Assembly: GCF_019679435.2 (NCBI RefSeq) | Contig: NZ_CP139781.1 | Span: 3,815,753-3,879,752 of the forward strand | Direction of reading: 5' to 3' | DNA: 64,000 nt | Source: Actomonas aquatica | GTDB taxonomy: Bacteria; Verrucomicrobiota; Verrucomicrobiia; Opitutales; Opitutaceae | In this document: positions 49,838 to 62,207 of the stretch, piece by piece | How positions within the stretch are numbered: the first letter of the stretch is position 1 | How the letters are laid out: every line of letters begins with the position of its first letter | Position numbers and translations under genes: made by a program | The notes under the pieces: model-generated | What the model saw: the letters and a program-made list of their open reading frames with translations, nothing else | What the model was told of the DNA's origin: nothing | Database searches by the model: none

Positions 49838-50909
49838 CCTTGTCGGCTTCTTCGCCGGTGACGCTGGTGCCGCCGGTGACATTCACTTTGGCGTAGACGG
49901 CGTCCATGACCTCCTTGGCGAGCTCGGGCTTTTCCTTGAGCGTGGCCTTGGCGGCGTCGCGGCCCTGGCCGATGAGGTCGCCCTTGTAGGAGATCCAGGC
50001 ACCGCGTTTCTCGAGGACCTTGTGTTCGAGACCGAGGTCGAGGACGGAGCCGGTGGTCGAGATGCCCTCGTCATACATGATGTCGAACTCGCACTCGGTG
50101 AAGGGGGCGGCGACCTTGTTTTTGACGATCTTGATCTTGGTGCGGTTGCCGATGACCTTGCCGTCGGGCTGCTTGAGCTGCTCACGGCGGCGGATGTCGA
50201 TGCGGACGGAGGAGAAGAACTTGAGGGCGCGACCGCCGGGGGTGGTTTCGGGGGAGCCGAACATCACGCCGATCTTTTCGCGGATCTGGTTGGTGAAGAT
50301 GCACACGCACTTGGTCTTGTTGACCACGGCGGTGAGGCGGCGCATGGCCTGCGACATGAGGCGGGCCTGGGAGCCGACGGTGGCGTCGCCCATCTGGCCG
50401 TCGAGTTCGGCCTTGGAGACGAGGGCGGCGACGGAGTCGATGACGATGACGTCGATGGCGTTGGAGCGAATGAGGGTCTCGGCGATGTTGAGCGCGTCCT
50501 CACCGGAGTCGGGTTGGGAGACGAGCAGGTCGTCGAGGTTCACGCCGACGACGCGGGAGTATTTTGGGTCGAGGGCGTGCTCGACGTCGATGAAGGCCGC
50601 GAGGCCGCCCTTGCGTTGGGCTTCGGCGATGACGCTCAAACAGAAGGTGGTCTTACCGGAGGATTCGGGACCGTAGATTTCCACGATGCGGCCGCGGGGC
50701 AGGCCACCCACGCCGAGGGCGAGGTCGATGGCGAGCGAGCCGGTGGAGATCGTCTCGACCTGCATGCGGGTGTTGTCGCCCAGACGCATGATGGAGCCCT
50801 CGCCGAATTGCTTGGTGATGGCGCTGATGGCGAGGTCGACGTTCTTGCGGGCGGCGACTTCGGTGGTGGGGGCGGCGGCGGTGGTTTTGGCGGGGGCGGA
50901 ACGGGCCAT
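49827..50909 (-). CDS. recA: Recombinase RecA
   Basis: The 360-residue strand-exchange protein has Walker [21 protein letters not shown], the [17 protein letters not shown]1 region, [52 protein letters not shown] (L2 with GG-RALKF) and a C-terminal acidic tail. A 20-residue Ala/Thr-rich N-terminus precedes the core. The downstream overlap with the Sel1 gene suggests a recA-sel1-PDZ operon. I saw no clear LexA box in the 359-nt upstream gap. Confidence 0.98.
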   Translation of the reverse strand: MARSAPAKTTAAAPTTEVAARKNVDLAISAITKQFGEGSIMRLGDNTRMQVETISTGSLAIDLALGVGGLPRGRIVEIYGPESSGKTTFCLSVIAEAQRKGGLAAFIDVEHALDPKYSRVVGVNLDDLLVSQPDSGEDALNIAETLIRSNAIDVIVIDSVAALVSKAELDGQMGDATVGSQARLMSQAMRRLTAVVNKTKCVCIFTNQIREKIGVMFGSPETTPGGRALKFFSSVRIDIRRREQLKQPDGKVIGNRTKIKIVKNKVAAPFTECEFDIMYDEGISTTGSVLDLGLEHKVLEKRGAWISYKGDLIGQGRDAAKATLKEKPELAKEVMDAVYAKVNVTGGTSVTGEEADKDES

Positions 50910-51268
50910 GGAACAGGAAATAGCGGGTTGATGGTGACGGAAATGCGGCGAAACGATGCCGCTTTGACTAAAGAAACGAACCGTGGCGCGGGAATCTTTC
51001 AGCGCAAGCGCGGACGCGGGACGTTTGCGGCGAAAAAAGCACGAAAGGATGCTCGAACCTTGCCTGAGCGGGCGGGGGAAGGACCGTCCTCCGGAGCGGT
51101 GCGCTGGATCGGAAAACCCGGTCGGGCCGGTGGCTTAGGAGATCAGCCCTGCTCGTCAGCTCCATTAATGAAGGAAATAAGGGGAACTATCCGCTTGATA
51201 GGTCCGAAACCCGCTCTTTATTTCCCGGGACTTTTGTCCCGGTTCACACCCAAGCAAATATCTGTCCT
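50910..51268. other. 359-nt divergent intergenic region between recA and glutaredoxin
   Basis: It should hold the recA promoter on the left and the glutaredoxin promoter on the right. The right third is AT-richer. At 51225-51242 there is a perfect 7-bp hairpin CCGGGAC-TTTT-GTCCCGG, 27 nt before the glutaredoxin ATG, in its leader. No gene, LexA consensus or riboswitch could be recognised in the rest. Confidence 0.5.
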
Positions 51269-51604
51269 ATGAAGATCAAAGCCTACCTTAAGCCTCATTG
51301 CGGATGGTCGATGGGCGTCCGCGCCATCATGCAGAAGTATGGCCTCCAGTATGAGGACATCGACATCATCAACAACCGCGACAACTACGCCGAGATGGTC
51401 CAGAAGTCCGGTCAGCCGCTCTCGCCCTGTGTCGAGATCGACGGCGTGATGCTGGCCGATGTGTCCGGCGAGGAAGTGGAGAATTACATGCTCTCCAATG
51501 AACTGGTGAAACCGACCGAAAAAGGAACCGACGTGGCCACCAACGCCGGCTGCTCCGACGAGGAGCACGAGAAGATGGCCTCCCAGACGATTCGGTTCTT
51601 CTAA
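51269..51604 (+). CDS. Glutaredoxin-like protein with CGWS motif
   Basis: The 111-residue thioredoxin-fold protein starts MKIKAYLKPHCGWSMGVRAIM, so the active-site position is CGWS (monothiol type; dithiol forms have CPYC and typical monothiol CGFS). The cis-Pro segment is seen in GQPLSPCVEIDGVML. The C-terminal 25 residues add a second Cys (NAGCSDEEHEKM). It may act in Fe-S transfer or protein deglutathionylation. A strong terminator follows, and gltB stands downstream. The leader carries a hairpin. Confidence 0.85.
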   Translation: MKIKAYLKPHCGWSMGVRAIMQKYGLQYEDIDIINNRDNYAEMVQKSGQPLSPCVEIDGVMLADVSGEEVENYMLSNELVKPTEKGTDVATNAGCSDEEHEKMASQTIRFF

Positions 51605-51634
51605 GCGAGGTCACGCCCAGCTTCCACTCTCCGG

Positions 51635-51668
51635 GGCCGGACTCGCTTTTAGCGACCGGCCTTTTTTA
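51635..51668 (+). terminator. Rho-independent terminator after the glutaredoxin gene
   Basis: GGCCGG (51635-51640) pairs with CCGGCC (51656-51661), extended by TCGCT/AGCGA after a 2-nt bulge, loop TTT, followed by TTTTTT. It lies 30 nt after the stop and separates the gene from gltB. Confidence 0.88.
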
Positions 51669-51753
51669 TCCCCACGCGAGACCGCGTCCTCGGCGTGGCT
51701 CCTGCTCCTTCTCTCCCCGACTTACTGCCAGTTCACCCTCTCCAGCACTTACT

Positions 51754-56301
<4,548 letters not shown>

Positions 56302-56339
56302 GCTACGCCGGCGTAGTTTAAAAGCCAATACACTCTCCA

Positions 56340-56370
56340 CGGGCGCCCCGCAACGGGCGCCCGTTTTGTT
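56340..56370 (+). terminator. Rho-independent terminator after gltB
   Basis: CGGGCGCCC (56340-56348) pairs perfectly with GGGCGCCCG (56355-56363), 6-nt loop, followed by TTTTGTT. It lies about 40 nt after the gltB stop. Confidence 0.88.
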
Positions 56371-56468
56371 GGGCGGGCACGGTGGCCGGTCCCATCGGAC
56401 GGTGTGTGGCCGCCCTGGTGTGCGGCCGCGAGTTGCCTCTCCGCCCAAACGACCGCACTGTTCCCGCC

Positions 56469-57653
56469 ATGCCCACGCGTTGGAAATTTGCCCTGCTGTA
56501 TTTCAGCGAAGGCGCGCCGATTGGTTTCCTGTGGTGGGGATTGCCCACGCTCTTGCGGCAGGACGACGTGGCGGTCGAACGCATCGCCGCGCTTACCGCG
56601 ACCCTCGCTTTGCCGTGGACGCTCAAGTTCCTCTGGGCGCCGCTGGTCGACGCCTGCCGAAGTTCACGCTGGGGCTTTAAGCATTGGGCGGGCGCGGCGC
56701 AGCTGGGCATGGGCGCGTGTTTGTTGCCGCTCATCTGGATCGATCCGGCGACGCACTTCGGTGTGTGGTTTGGACTGCTGCTGACGCACGCGGTGTGCGC
56801 CGCCACGCAGGACGTCGCCATCGATGCGCTGGCCATCAACGCGGTCGAATCGACGGAGCGTGGCAGCCTCAACGCTGCCATGCAGATCGGCATGCTCGGC
56901 GGCCGCAGTCTCTTTGGCGGCGGTGCGATTGTTTTGGTCGGGTGGGGTGGTTGGCCGGTGCTGTTTGGCGCGTTGCTGACCGCGATCTGGTTGTCGTTGC
57001 TGGTCTTGTGGCGCGGGGTGGAGGAGCCACCAAAAGCCGAGGGGGAATCGCGGCGCTTCTGGACGACCTTGCGCGCCGGTTTTTCGCGGCGCACGACGTG
57101 GCTCGGACTCGGCTTCGCGCTCATCGCGGGCGCGGGTTTTGAAACGGTGGGCGCGCTGGCCGGACCGTTGTTGGTGGACCACGCGGCGTCGAGTGGCACG
57201 GTCGCGACCTTCTTCGCTTTTCCGGTGGTGATCGCCATGGCGATCGGCGGTTGGGTGGGCGGACGTTGGAGTGACCGCGGTCCGCGGCCGGTGCGCGCGG
57301 GCATTGCGCTCGTCGCGCTCACGCTGGCGGTGCTACTGGTCGCACTCGCGGCCAAGAGCGGCGCGAGTGTGCCGCTGCTCATCACGACGTTGGTGGTGGT
57401 GTATCTCACCATCGGCGCGTTCACCGCGATTTCCTACGCCTTGTTCATGGACCTCACCGATCCCGCACTCGGCGCGACGCAGTTCAGCACCTTCATGGCC
57501 GCGACCAACGGCTGCGAAGTCTGGGCGGTGGCGGCGGGCGGCCTCTTGGTCGGCCGACTCGGCTACGGTCCCGGCTTCAGCCTGATGGCCCTGGCCGGAC
57601 TCCTCGGTTTGGCGGTGTTGTGGGCGCTGACGCGAAAAGCGCGCACCGCTTGA
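56469..57653 (+). CDS. AmpG-like MFS permease
   Basis: The 394-residue inner-membrane protein has about 12 hydrophobic segments. The AmpG pattern is visible: MPTRWKFALLYFSEGAPIGFLWWGLPTLLRQ at the start, ALPWTLKFLWAPLVDACRSSRWG for the first loop and the TQDVAIDALAINAVESTERGSLNA motif of loop 4-5. AmpG imports GlcNAc-anhydroMurNAc peptides; relatives in Verrucomicrobia may carry other sugars, so substrate is uncertain. The ATG at 56469 is chosen as the first codon of the AmpG-like N-terminus. It is followed after 31 nt by an amidohydrolase and may share its operon. Confidence 0.88.
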   Translation: MPTRWKFALLYFSEGAPIGFLWWGLPTLLRQDDVAVERIAALTATLALPWTLKFLWAPLVDACRSSRWGFKHWAGAAQLGMGACLLPLIWIDPATHFGVWFGLLLTHAVCAATQDVAIDALAINAVESTERGSLNAAMQIGMLGGRSLFGGGAIVLVGWGGWPVLFGALLTAIWLSLLVLWRGVEEPPKAEGESRRFWTTLRAGFSRRTTWLGLGFALIAGAGFETVGALAGPLLVDHAASSGTVATFFAFPVVIAMAIGGWVGGRWSDRGPRPVRAGIALVALTLAVLLVALAAKSGASVPLLITTLVVVYLTIGAFTAISYALFMDLTDPALGATQFSTFMAATNGCEVWAVAAGGLLVGRLGYGPGFSLMALAGLLGLAVLWALTRKARTA

Positions 57654-57684
57654 GTCGAACGCGGTCCAACCTTACCACTGCTTT

Positions 57685-58497
57685 ATGATCGTCGACTGCC
57701 ATACCCACCTCAATCACTACGACGAAACCACGACCTCGCCGCTGCAGGCGCGTTACGAGGAACTGCAGGAGTCGCTCGCGTTCAACAAAGTCGACTACGC
57801 GCTCATCCTCACGTCCTACAAAGTGAATGAGCACCGGCCTTCGACGCGGGAGGTGGTGGAGCTCACCGCCGATAACCCGAAGATGGGCGTCGTCGCCGGC
57901 GTGAGTTTCCTCAATTACCGCGAGCGGGATCTGCGCGAGTTGGCCGACTACCTGAAAGACGGCCTCGTCAAAGGCCTGAAGCTCTACCCGGGCTACGAAC
58001 CGTTTTATCCCTACGATTCCCGTTGCCGCGTGCTCTACGATCTGGCGCAGGAGTTTGATGTGCCGGTGATGATTCACACCGGCGACACCTACTCGCCGCG
58101 CGCCAAGGTGCGTTTCGCGCATCCGCTCGCGGTTGATGACGTGGCGGTGGATTTTCCGGAGCTCAAACTGGTGATCTGTCATGTAGGGAATCCGTGGATA
58201 CGCGACGCCATGGAGGTGGTTTACAAAAACAAGAACGCCCACACCGACATCTCCGGTTTCGTGCTCGGGGACTTCACCGAGCGTTTTGAGAAGTTCATGC
58301 TCGAGCAGGTGAAGGACATGATCCTCTACGCCGGTGACCCCAACTACCTGCTCTACGGCACGGACTGGCCGATCTGCCGCATGCGCACCTACCTCAAGTT
58401 TGTGCGTGGTTTGGAGCTGCCCGAGGCGCACTACGAAAAGCTCATGTGGAAGAACGCGAACCGGCTGTTTAAGCTCGGTTTGGAAGCGGAGGGTTAA
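57685..58497 (+). CDS. Metal-dependent amidohydrolase (amidohydrolase-2 family)
   Basis: The 270-residue TIM-barrel protein has the N-terminal metal site MIVDCHTHLNHYDE (HxH), KLYPGYEPFYPYDSRC, the catalytic His in VPVMIHTGDTYSPRA, the second His in KLVICHVGNPWIRD and the Asp in YLLYGTDWPICRM. This is the layout of ACMSD/gamma-resorcylate decarboxylase-type members and of many hydrolases. The substrate is unknown. It lies directly downstream of the AmpG-like permease. Confidence 0.88.
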   Translation: MIVDCHTHLNHYDETTTSPLQARYEELQESLAFNKVDYALILTSYKVNEHRPSTREVVELTADNPKMGVVAGVSFLNYRERDLRELADYLKDGLVKGLKLYPGYEPFYPYDSRCRVLYDLAQEFDVPVMIHTGDTYSPRAKVRFAHPLAVDDVAVDFPELKLVICHVGNPWIRDAMEVVYKNKNAHTDISGFVLGDFTERFEKFMLEQVKDMILYAGDPNYLLYGTDWPICRMRTYLKFVRGLELPEAHYEKLMWKNANRLFKLGLEAEG

Positions 58498-58518
58498 GGG
58501 CCACCTGTGTAGCAACAA

Positions 58519-58584
58519 GGGCCGCCGCTTGCGGCGTGCCGTGGGTCCGGTCGGTAGGATGCGGCGCGCCGCAAGCGGCGGCCC
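58519..58584. repeat. Perfect 18-bp inverted repeat between amidohydrolase and glucosidase
   Basis: GGGCCGCCGCTTGCGGCG (58519-58536) pairs perfectly with CGCCGCAAGCGGCGGCCC (58567-58584) over a 30-nt loop; each arm is also a small palindrome (GCCGC-TT-GCGGC). This is another subfamily of the REP-like elements, here in paired form as at 505-576. Confidence 0.85.
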
Positions 58585-58661
58585 TACACGGGCAAGACCC
58601 CCTCGAATGGGGGAGAGCGCGGCGGTTGATCCGGTGGCGGCGCACCGTCACGCTTTGCGCC

Positions 58662-60170
58662 ATGTCCCAAACCCCTGCTGCTGCCGCGCTGTCCCGTCGT
58701 CGTTTCCTGCAATCCTCCGCGCTCGCCACGGGCGCCCTCGTTGCCGCGCCCGCCGTTCACGGCGCGACCCCGGCCCCGGCCCCGACCGGCGCGGGTGCCG
58801 ATTGCACGCACTTCCCGGCCAACTTCATGTGGGGCGCAGCGACGTCGTCTTACCAGATCGAAGGCGCTGCCGAGATCGATGGTCGCAAGCCGTCCATTTG
58901 GGACACTTTCGCCCGCACGCCCGGCAAGGTGCACAACGGCGACACCGGTGACGTGGCGATCGATCACTACCACCGCTTCCGCGAAGACGTGAAGCTCATG
59001 GCCGATCTCGGCGTGAAGCACTACCGTTTCAGCATCGCCTGGCCGCGGGTGATTCCGGATGGCCGCGGGGCACTGAATGCCAAGGGCGTCGATTTCTACA
59101 AACGACTCCTCGATGCCTTGCAGGAGCACGGTATCGAGCCGGCCGTTACGCTCTACCACTGGGACCTGCCGCAGACCCTGCAGGACGAATACCGCGGTTG
59201 GGAAGACCGTCGCATCGTCGACGATTTCACCGCCTACGCCGAAGCCATGGGCAAGGCGTTGGGCGATCGCGTGCCACGTTGGTTCACGCTCAACGAGGTC
59301 AGCACCTTCGCCATGATCGGTTATGGCGTGGGATACCCGGGGCACCACGCGCCTGGCGTCGAGTTGCCTGATCGCGCCGCCCTGCATCGCGGCATCTTTC
59401 ATGCCGTGCTCGCCCACGGTCGCGGCGTGCAGGCGCTCCGCGCCACCTGCAAAGCCGACGCCCAGATTGGGATCGCGGAGAACTATCACGCCTACGCGCC
59501 GATCATTGAAACCGAGGAACACATCGCGGCCGCGCACCGCGCCTTTGCCCTCGATGAGGCCAACGCGTCCATCATCATGCCCATCCTCACCGGTCGCTAT
59601 AACCCGGAGTGGGTGGAGAAGATGAACGGTGCCGCGCCGCAGGCGACCGACGCCGAGTTGAAGGACATCGGCACCCCCATCGATATTCTGGGCTTCAACT
59701 GCTACCACGGCGGTTACGCTCAGGCGGCCGACAATGCCGCCGGCTTTGACGTCGTGCCGACCCCACGCGCCTTCCCGCGGATGAACATTTCCTGGCTCAC
59801 CGTGACGCCGGAGGCGATCTACTGGGGCATTCGCCAAATCGCCGACGTGGCCGGCCAGCCCGACCTTCCGATCGTGATCAGCGAAAACGGCTGTGCCGAC
59901 GCCGCCGAAGCCAACAGCGCCGGCCTCGTGCGGGACATCGATCGCATCATGTATCTGCGCCAATACCTCGGTTACGTGCAGCGCGCGGTGCGCGAAGGGT
60001 ATTCGATCGCCGGATACTTCCCCTGGAGTCTGGCCGACAACTTCGAGTGGGCGGAAGGTTACGCCAAACGTTTCGGCATGGTGCACGTCGACTTCGAGAC
60101 GCAGAAGCGCACGCCCAAGCTCAGCTACCACTGGTTCCAGGAAGTCATCCGCCAGCGTCGGGTGGTTTAA
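58662..60170 (+). CDS. Secreted GH1 beta-glucosidase (Tat signal)
   Basis: The 502-residue enzyme starts with a twin-arginine signal (SRRRFLQSSALATGALVAAPAVHGA), so it is exported folded. The GH1 core follows: FMWGAATSSYQIEGA, LGVKHYRFSIAWPRVIPDG, the acid/base Glu in WFTLNEVSTF, the nucleophile Glu in PIVISENGCAD, and YFPWSLADNFEWAEGYAKRFGMVHVDF. The acid/base motif is NEV instead of the nearly universal NEP, although the Glu is kept. It hydrolyses beta-linked glucosides or related sugars. The ATG at 58662 begins the Tat signal. A REP pair lies upstream. Confidence 0.93.
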   Translation: MSQTPAAAALSRRRFLQSSALATGALVAAPAVHGATPAPAPTGAGADCTHFPANFMWGAATSSYQIEGAAEIDGRKPSIWDTFARTPGKVHNGDTGDVAIDHYHRFREDVKLMADLGVKHYRFSIAWPRVIPDGRGALNAKGVDFYKRLLDALQEHGIEPAVTLYHWDLPQTLQDEYRGWEDRRIVDDFTAYAEAMGKALGDRVPRWFTLNEVSTFAMIGYGVGYPGHHAPGVELPDRAALHRGIFHAVLAHGRGVQALRATCKADAQIGIAENYHAYAPIIETEEHIAAAHRAFALDEANASIIMPILTGRYNPEWVEKMNGAAPQATDAELKDIGTPIDILGFNCYHGGYAQAADNAAGFDVVPTPRAFPRMNISWLTVTPEAIYWGIRQIADVAGQPDLPIVISENGCADAAEANSAGLVRDIDRIMYLRQYLGYVQRAVREGYSIAGYFPWSLADNFEWAEGYAKRFGMVHVDFETQKRTPKLSYHWFQEVIRQRRVV

Positions 60171-60218
60171 AACATCACGCTTGCCGCTCCGGTGCGGCTG
60201 GCCTCTGTTGGGCCTCCC

Positions 60219-60551
60219 ATGTCGCACCCTGCTTCCTTCTCCGACGTCACCGTCGACACCAAGGCCAATGTCTATTTCGACGGCGCTGTCGTTTCGCACA
60301 CCGTGCACTTCGCCGATGGCTCCAAGAAGACCCTAGGTCTCATCCGTCCCGGCACCTACCACTTCGGCACCGCCGCCGCGGAGCGTATGGAGATCGTGGC
60401 CGGCGCCTGCTCGATCGTCCTCGATGGCACGACCGAGTCCGCCGACTACGCCGGTGACACCTTCTTTGATGTGCCGGCCAACAGCGGCTTCACCATCACC
60501 GTCGCCGCGGGCGGTGAGTTTTGCGAATACATCTGCTCTTACCTGAGCTGA
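60219..60551 (+). CDS. ppnP: Pyrimidine/purine nucleoside phosphorylase
   Basis: Small cupin enzyme (110 residues, usual length about 95-105) splitting nucleosides with phosphate. The family pattern is clear: VYFDGAVVSHTVHFADGSKKTLGLIRPGTYHFGTAAAERMEIVAG, TFFDVPANSGFTITV and the C-terminal CEYICSYL. The ATG at 60219 is chosen; the frame starts nine residues earlier without support. It lies 48 nt after the glucosidase and 25 nt before the DUF5069 gene. Confidence 0.92.
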   Translation: MSHPASFSDVTVDTKANVYFDGAVVSHTVHFADGSKKTLGLIRPGTYHFGTAAAERMEIVAGACSIVLDGTTESADYAGDTFFDVPANSGFTITVAAGGEFCEYICSYLS

Positions 60552-60576
60552 CCCCGACCCCAATCCCGCTCCCGCC

Positions 60577-61041
60577 ATGGCCAAGTCGAAACCCATTCCC
60601 GGTTCCACCGGTGAGGTGCTCACCTCGCTGCCGTCCCCCTACCTGCCGCACCCGGCGACCGGCTTGCTCTACCTGCCGCGCATGATCGCGAAGTGCCGCT
60701 ACGTGCAGCAGCACGGCGAGCTGCCCAAGAGCTATCGCAAAAACTACAAACGCGGGCTCGATCGTTTCCTGTCGATGCATCTGGGCGTGGATCCGGTCCA
60801 GATCGAGGAGGCGGTGCACAGCGCGGCCGACGACGCCGAGCTCGATGCCAAACTCCTCGCGCTCTTCCCCGACGATGTGCGCGCGGCCAAGTGGAATCGC
60901 GAGCTGGTGCAAAAGGGCATGACTGAAGCCGGTCGCGAATTCCTCGCCGAGGCGCTGGGCAACATGGGCTGCAACGATCGGGTGGGCGAAATCATCAGCG
61001 TGCCCGACCTGATCGATTTCGACGAAGGTCGGATCGAGTAG
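60577..61041 (+). CDS. DUF5069-family protein
   Basis: The 154-residue soluble protein has the DUF5069-type pattern (HPATGLLYLPRMIAKCRYVQ, GELPKSYRKNYKRGLDRFL, MGCNDRVGEIISVPDLIDFDEGRIE). The family is widespread in Verrucomicrobia and Planctomycetes with no assigned function. The N-terminal 20 residues (MAKSKPIPGSTGEVLTSLPS) look flexible. It is the last gene of this plus-strand run. Confidence 0.8.
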   Translation: MAKSKPIPGSTGEVLTSLPSPYLPHPATGLLYLPRMIAKCRYVQQHGELPKSYRKNYKRGLDRFLSMHLGVDPVQIEEAVHSAADDAELDAKLLALFPDDVRAAKWNRELVQKGMTEAGREFLAEALGNMGCNDRVGEIISVPDLIDFDEGRIE

Positions 61042-61065
61042 CCGGCGCGGTGGCGCCGGAAATCC

Positions 61066-61181
61066 CAATCACCAACGGGTCAAATCCCAAGCTCAGGCGC
61101 GGTCGGCCCGGCGGGCCGACCCTACCTTAAACTTAACCTTCGACCTTAAACTAAGGCTCGGTCGGAGGCCCGAGCCTACGG
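61066..61181. repeat. Mixed repeat block: AAATCCCA words, two REP palindromes and CTTAAAC words
   Basis: 61066-61093 has AAATCCCA twice, as in the oleC insert. 61101-61126 is the hairpin GGTCGGCCCGGCGGGCCGACC plus CTACC. 61121-61156 has ACCTTAAACTTAACCTTCGA and CCTTAAACTAAGG, again 7-8 nt words. 61155-61181 is the hairpin GGCTCGGTCGGAGGCCCGAG plus CCTACGG, which overlaps the stop of the BNR-repeat gene. The block lies between convergent genes and probably ends both transcripts. Confidence 0.75.
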
Positions 61182-62207
61182 CAGCGGCAGGAAGCCGAGG
61201 TCGTTGGTCAGGGCACCGTCGACGCCGCCATCCTGCCAGCCGGCCGCGTCGTTGAGGTCGTTCCAGACGACGCCTTCCTCGAAGGTGCCGGTCCACAGCA
61301 CGCCGGACTTTTCCGGATGGAAGGTGAGGGTGAGCACGTTGGGGCTGGGCAGGCCGTCGTTGGTCTGGGCCCACGTTTTGCCGCCGTCGCGTGAAACCCA
61401 TACGCCGACGTCCCAGCCGCCCACGGCGAGGGTGTTGGCATCGGTCGGATCGACGGCCACGGCGTAGAGGTTGGCGTCGGCCAATTGCGGCGCGACCTGG
61501 TGCCAGGATTTGCCGTCGTCGGTGGAGAGCCAGGCGCCGGTGCCTTCGGTGCCGACCAGCCACACACCGCTGTCGGGCGCGCCGTGGCGCACGCGCAGGA
61601 TATTGCGAGCGGGCACGGCTTCGACGCGATGCCAGGAATCGGCGCCGTCGGTGGAGAGGTAGAGCCCGGAGGCGTTGCCCAGCAGCAGGCGCTGCGGGTG
61701 GGCCGGATCGAGGGCGAAGGAGCGGGTGAAGTGCTCCGGCAGGCCGGTGTCGACGAAGGTCCAGGTCTCGCCGCCGTCGCGGGAGCGCCAGGGGCCCCAG
61801 CCGGTGGCGGCGTAAACCGTGTCGCCGTCGGTCGGATCGATCTCGATCTCGTAAACGTCGCTGATGCGCCAGTCGGTGACCATGCGCCAGGAGCGACCGC
61901 CATCGAGCGAGCGCACGATGCCGTTACCGCAGGCGAGGAAGATGCGGCTGTCGTCGGCGGGATCGACCGCGGCGCTGTTGACGGCCTGGATCTTCGGGCC
62001 GAAGGAGTGCCACTCGCCGCTGGCGGCGCGCACGAAAACGCCCGCGTCGGTCGGGATGGAGGAGTTCTGCTGCGCCTTGGTGAAGGCGGCGGCCATGAAC
62101 AGCTTGGGCGAGGTTTCGGCGGCGGCGGTCAACGCCGTGGTGACCGTGGCGGCGGCGACAGCGAGACCGAGGGAGGCGTGGAGTCGGGAGAGAGTGAAAC
62201 GCTTCAT
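61176..62207 (-). CDS. Secreted BNR/sialidase-like beta-propeller protein
   Basis: The 343-residue protein has a signal peptide (LHASLGLAVAAATVTTALTAAAE) followed by repeated Asp-box motifs (SxDxGxxW): SLDGGRSWR, SRDGGETWT, STDGADSWH, STDDGKSWH, SRDGGKTWA. These mark a beta-propeller as in sialidases or Vps10-like glycosidases. I see no clear catalytic arginine triad, so it may only bind glycans. The start ATG 62207 overlaps the stop of the upstream gene (ATGA), so both are co-translated. A REP hairpin covers its stop. Confidence 0.87.
   Translation of the reverse strand: MKRFTLSRLHASLGLAVAAATVTTALTAAAETSPKLFMAAAFTKAQQNSSIPTDAGVFVRAASGEWHSFGPKIQAVNSAAVDPADDSRIFLACGNGIVRSLDGGRSWRMVTDWRISDVYEIEIDPTDGDTVYAATGWGPWRSRDGGETWTFVDTGLPEHFTRSFALDPAHPQRLLLGNASGLYLSTDGADSWHRVEAVPARNILRVRHGAPDSGVWLVGTEGTGAWLSTDDGKSWHQVAPQLADANLYAVAVDPTDANTLAVGGWDVGVWVSRDGGKTWAQTNDGLPSPNVLTLTFHPEKSGVLWTGTFEEGVVWNDLNDAAGWQDGGVDGALTNDLGFLPLP

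Noticed and set aside
50910-51050. LexA/SOS box before recA
   Set aside because: I looked for GAAC-N4-GTTC and CTG-N10-CAG type sites near the recA start and saw none convincing; SOS control cannot be claimed.
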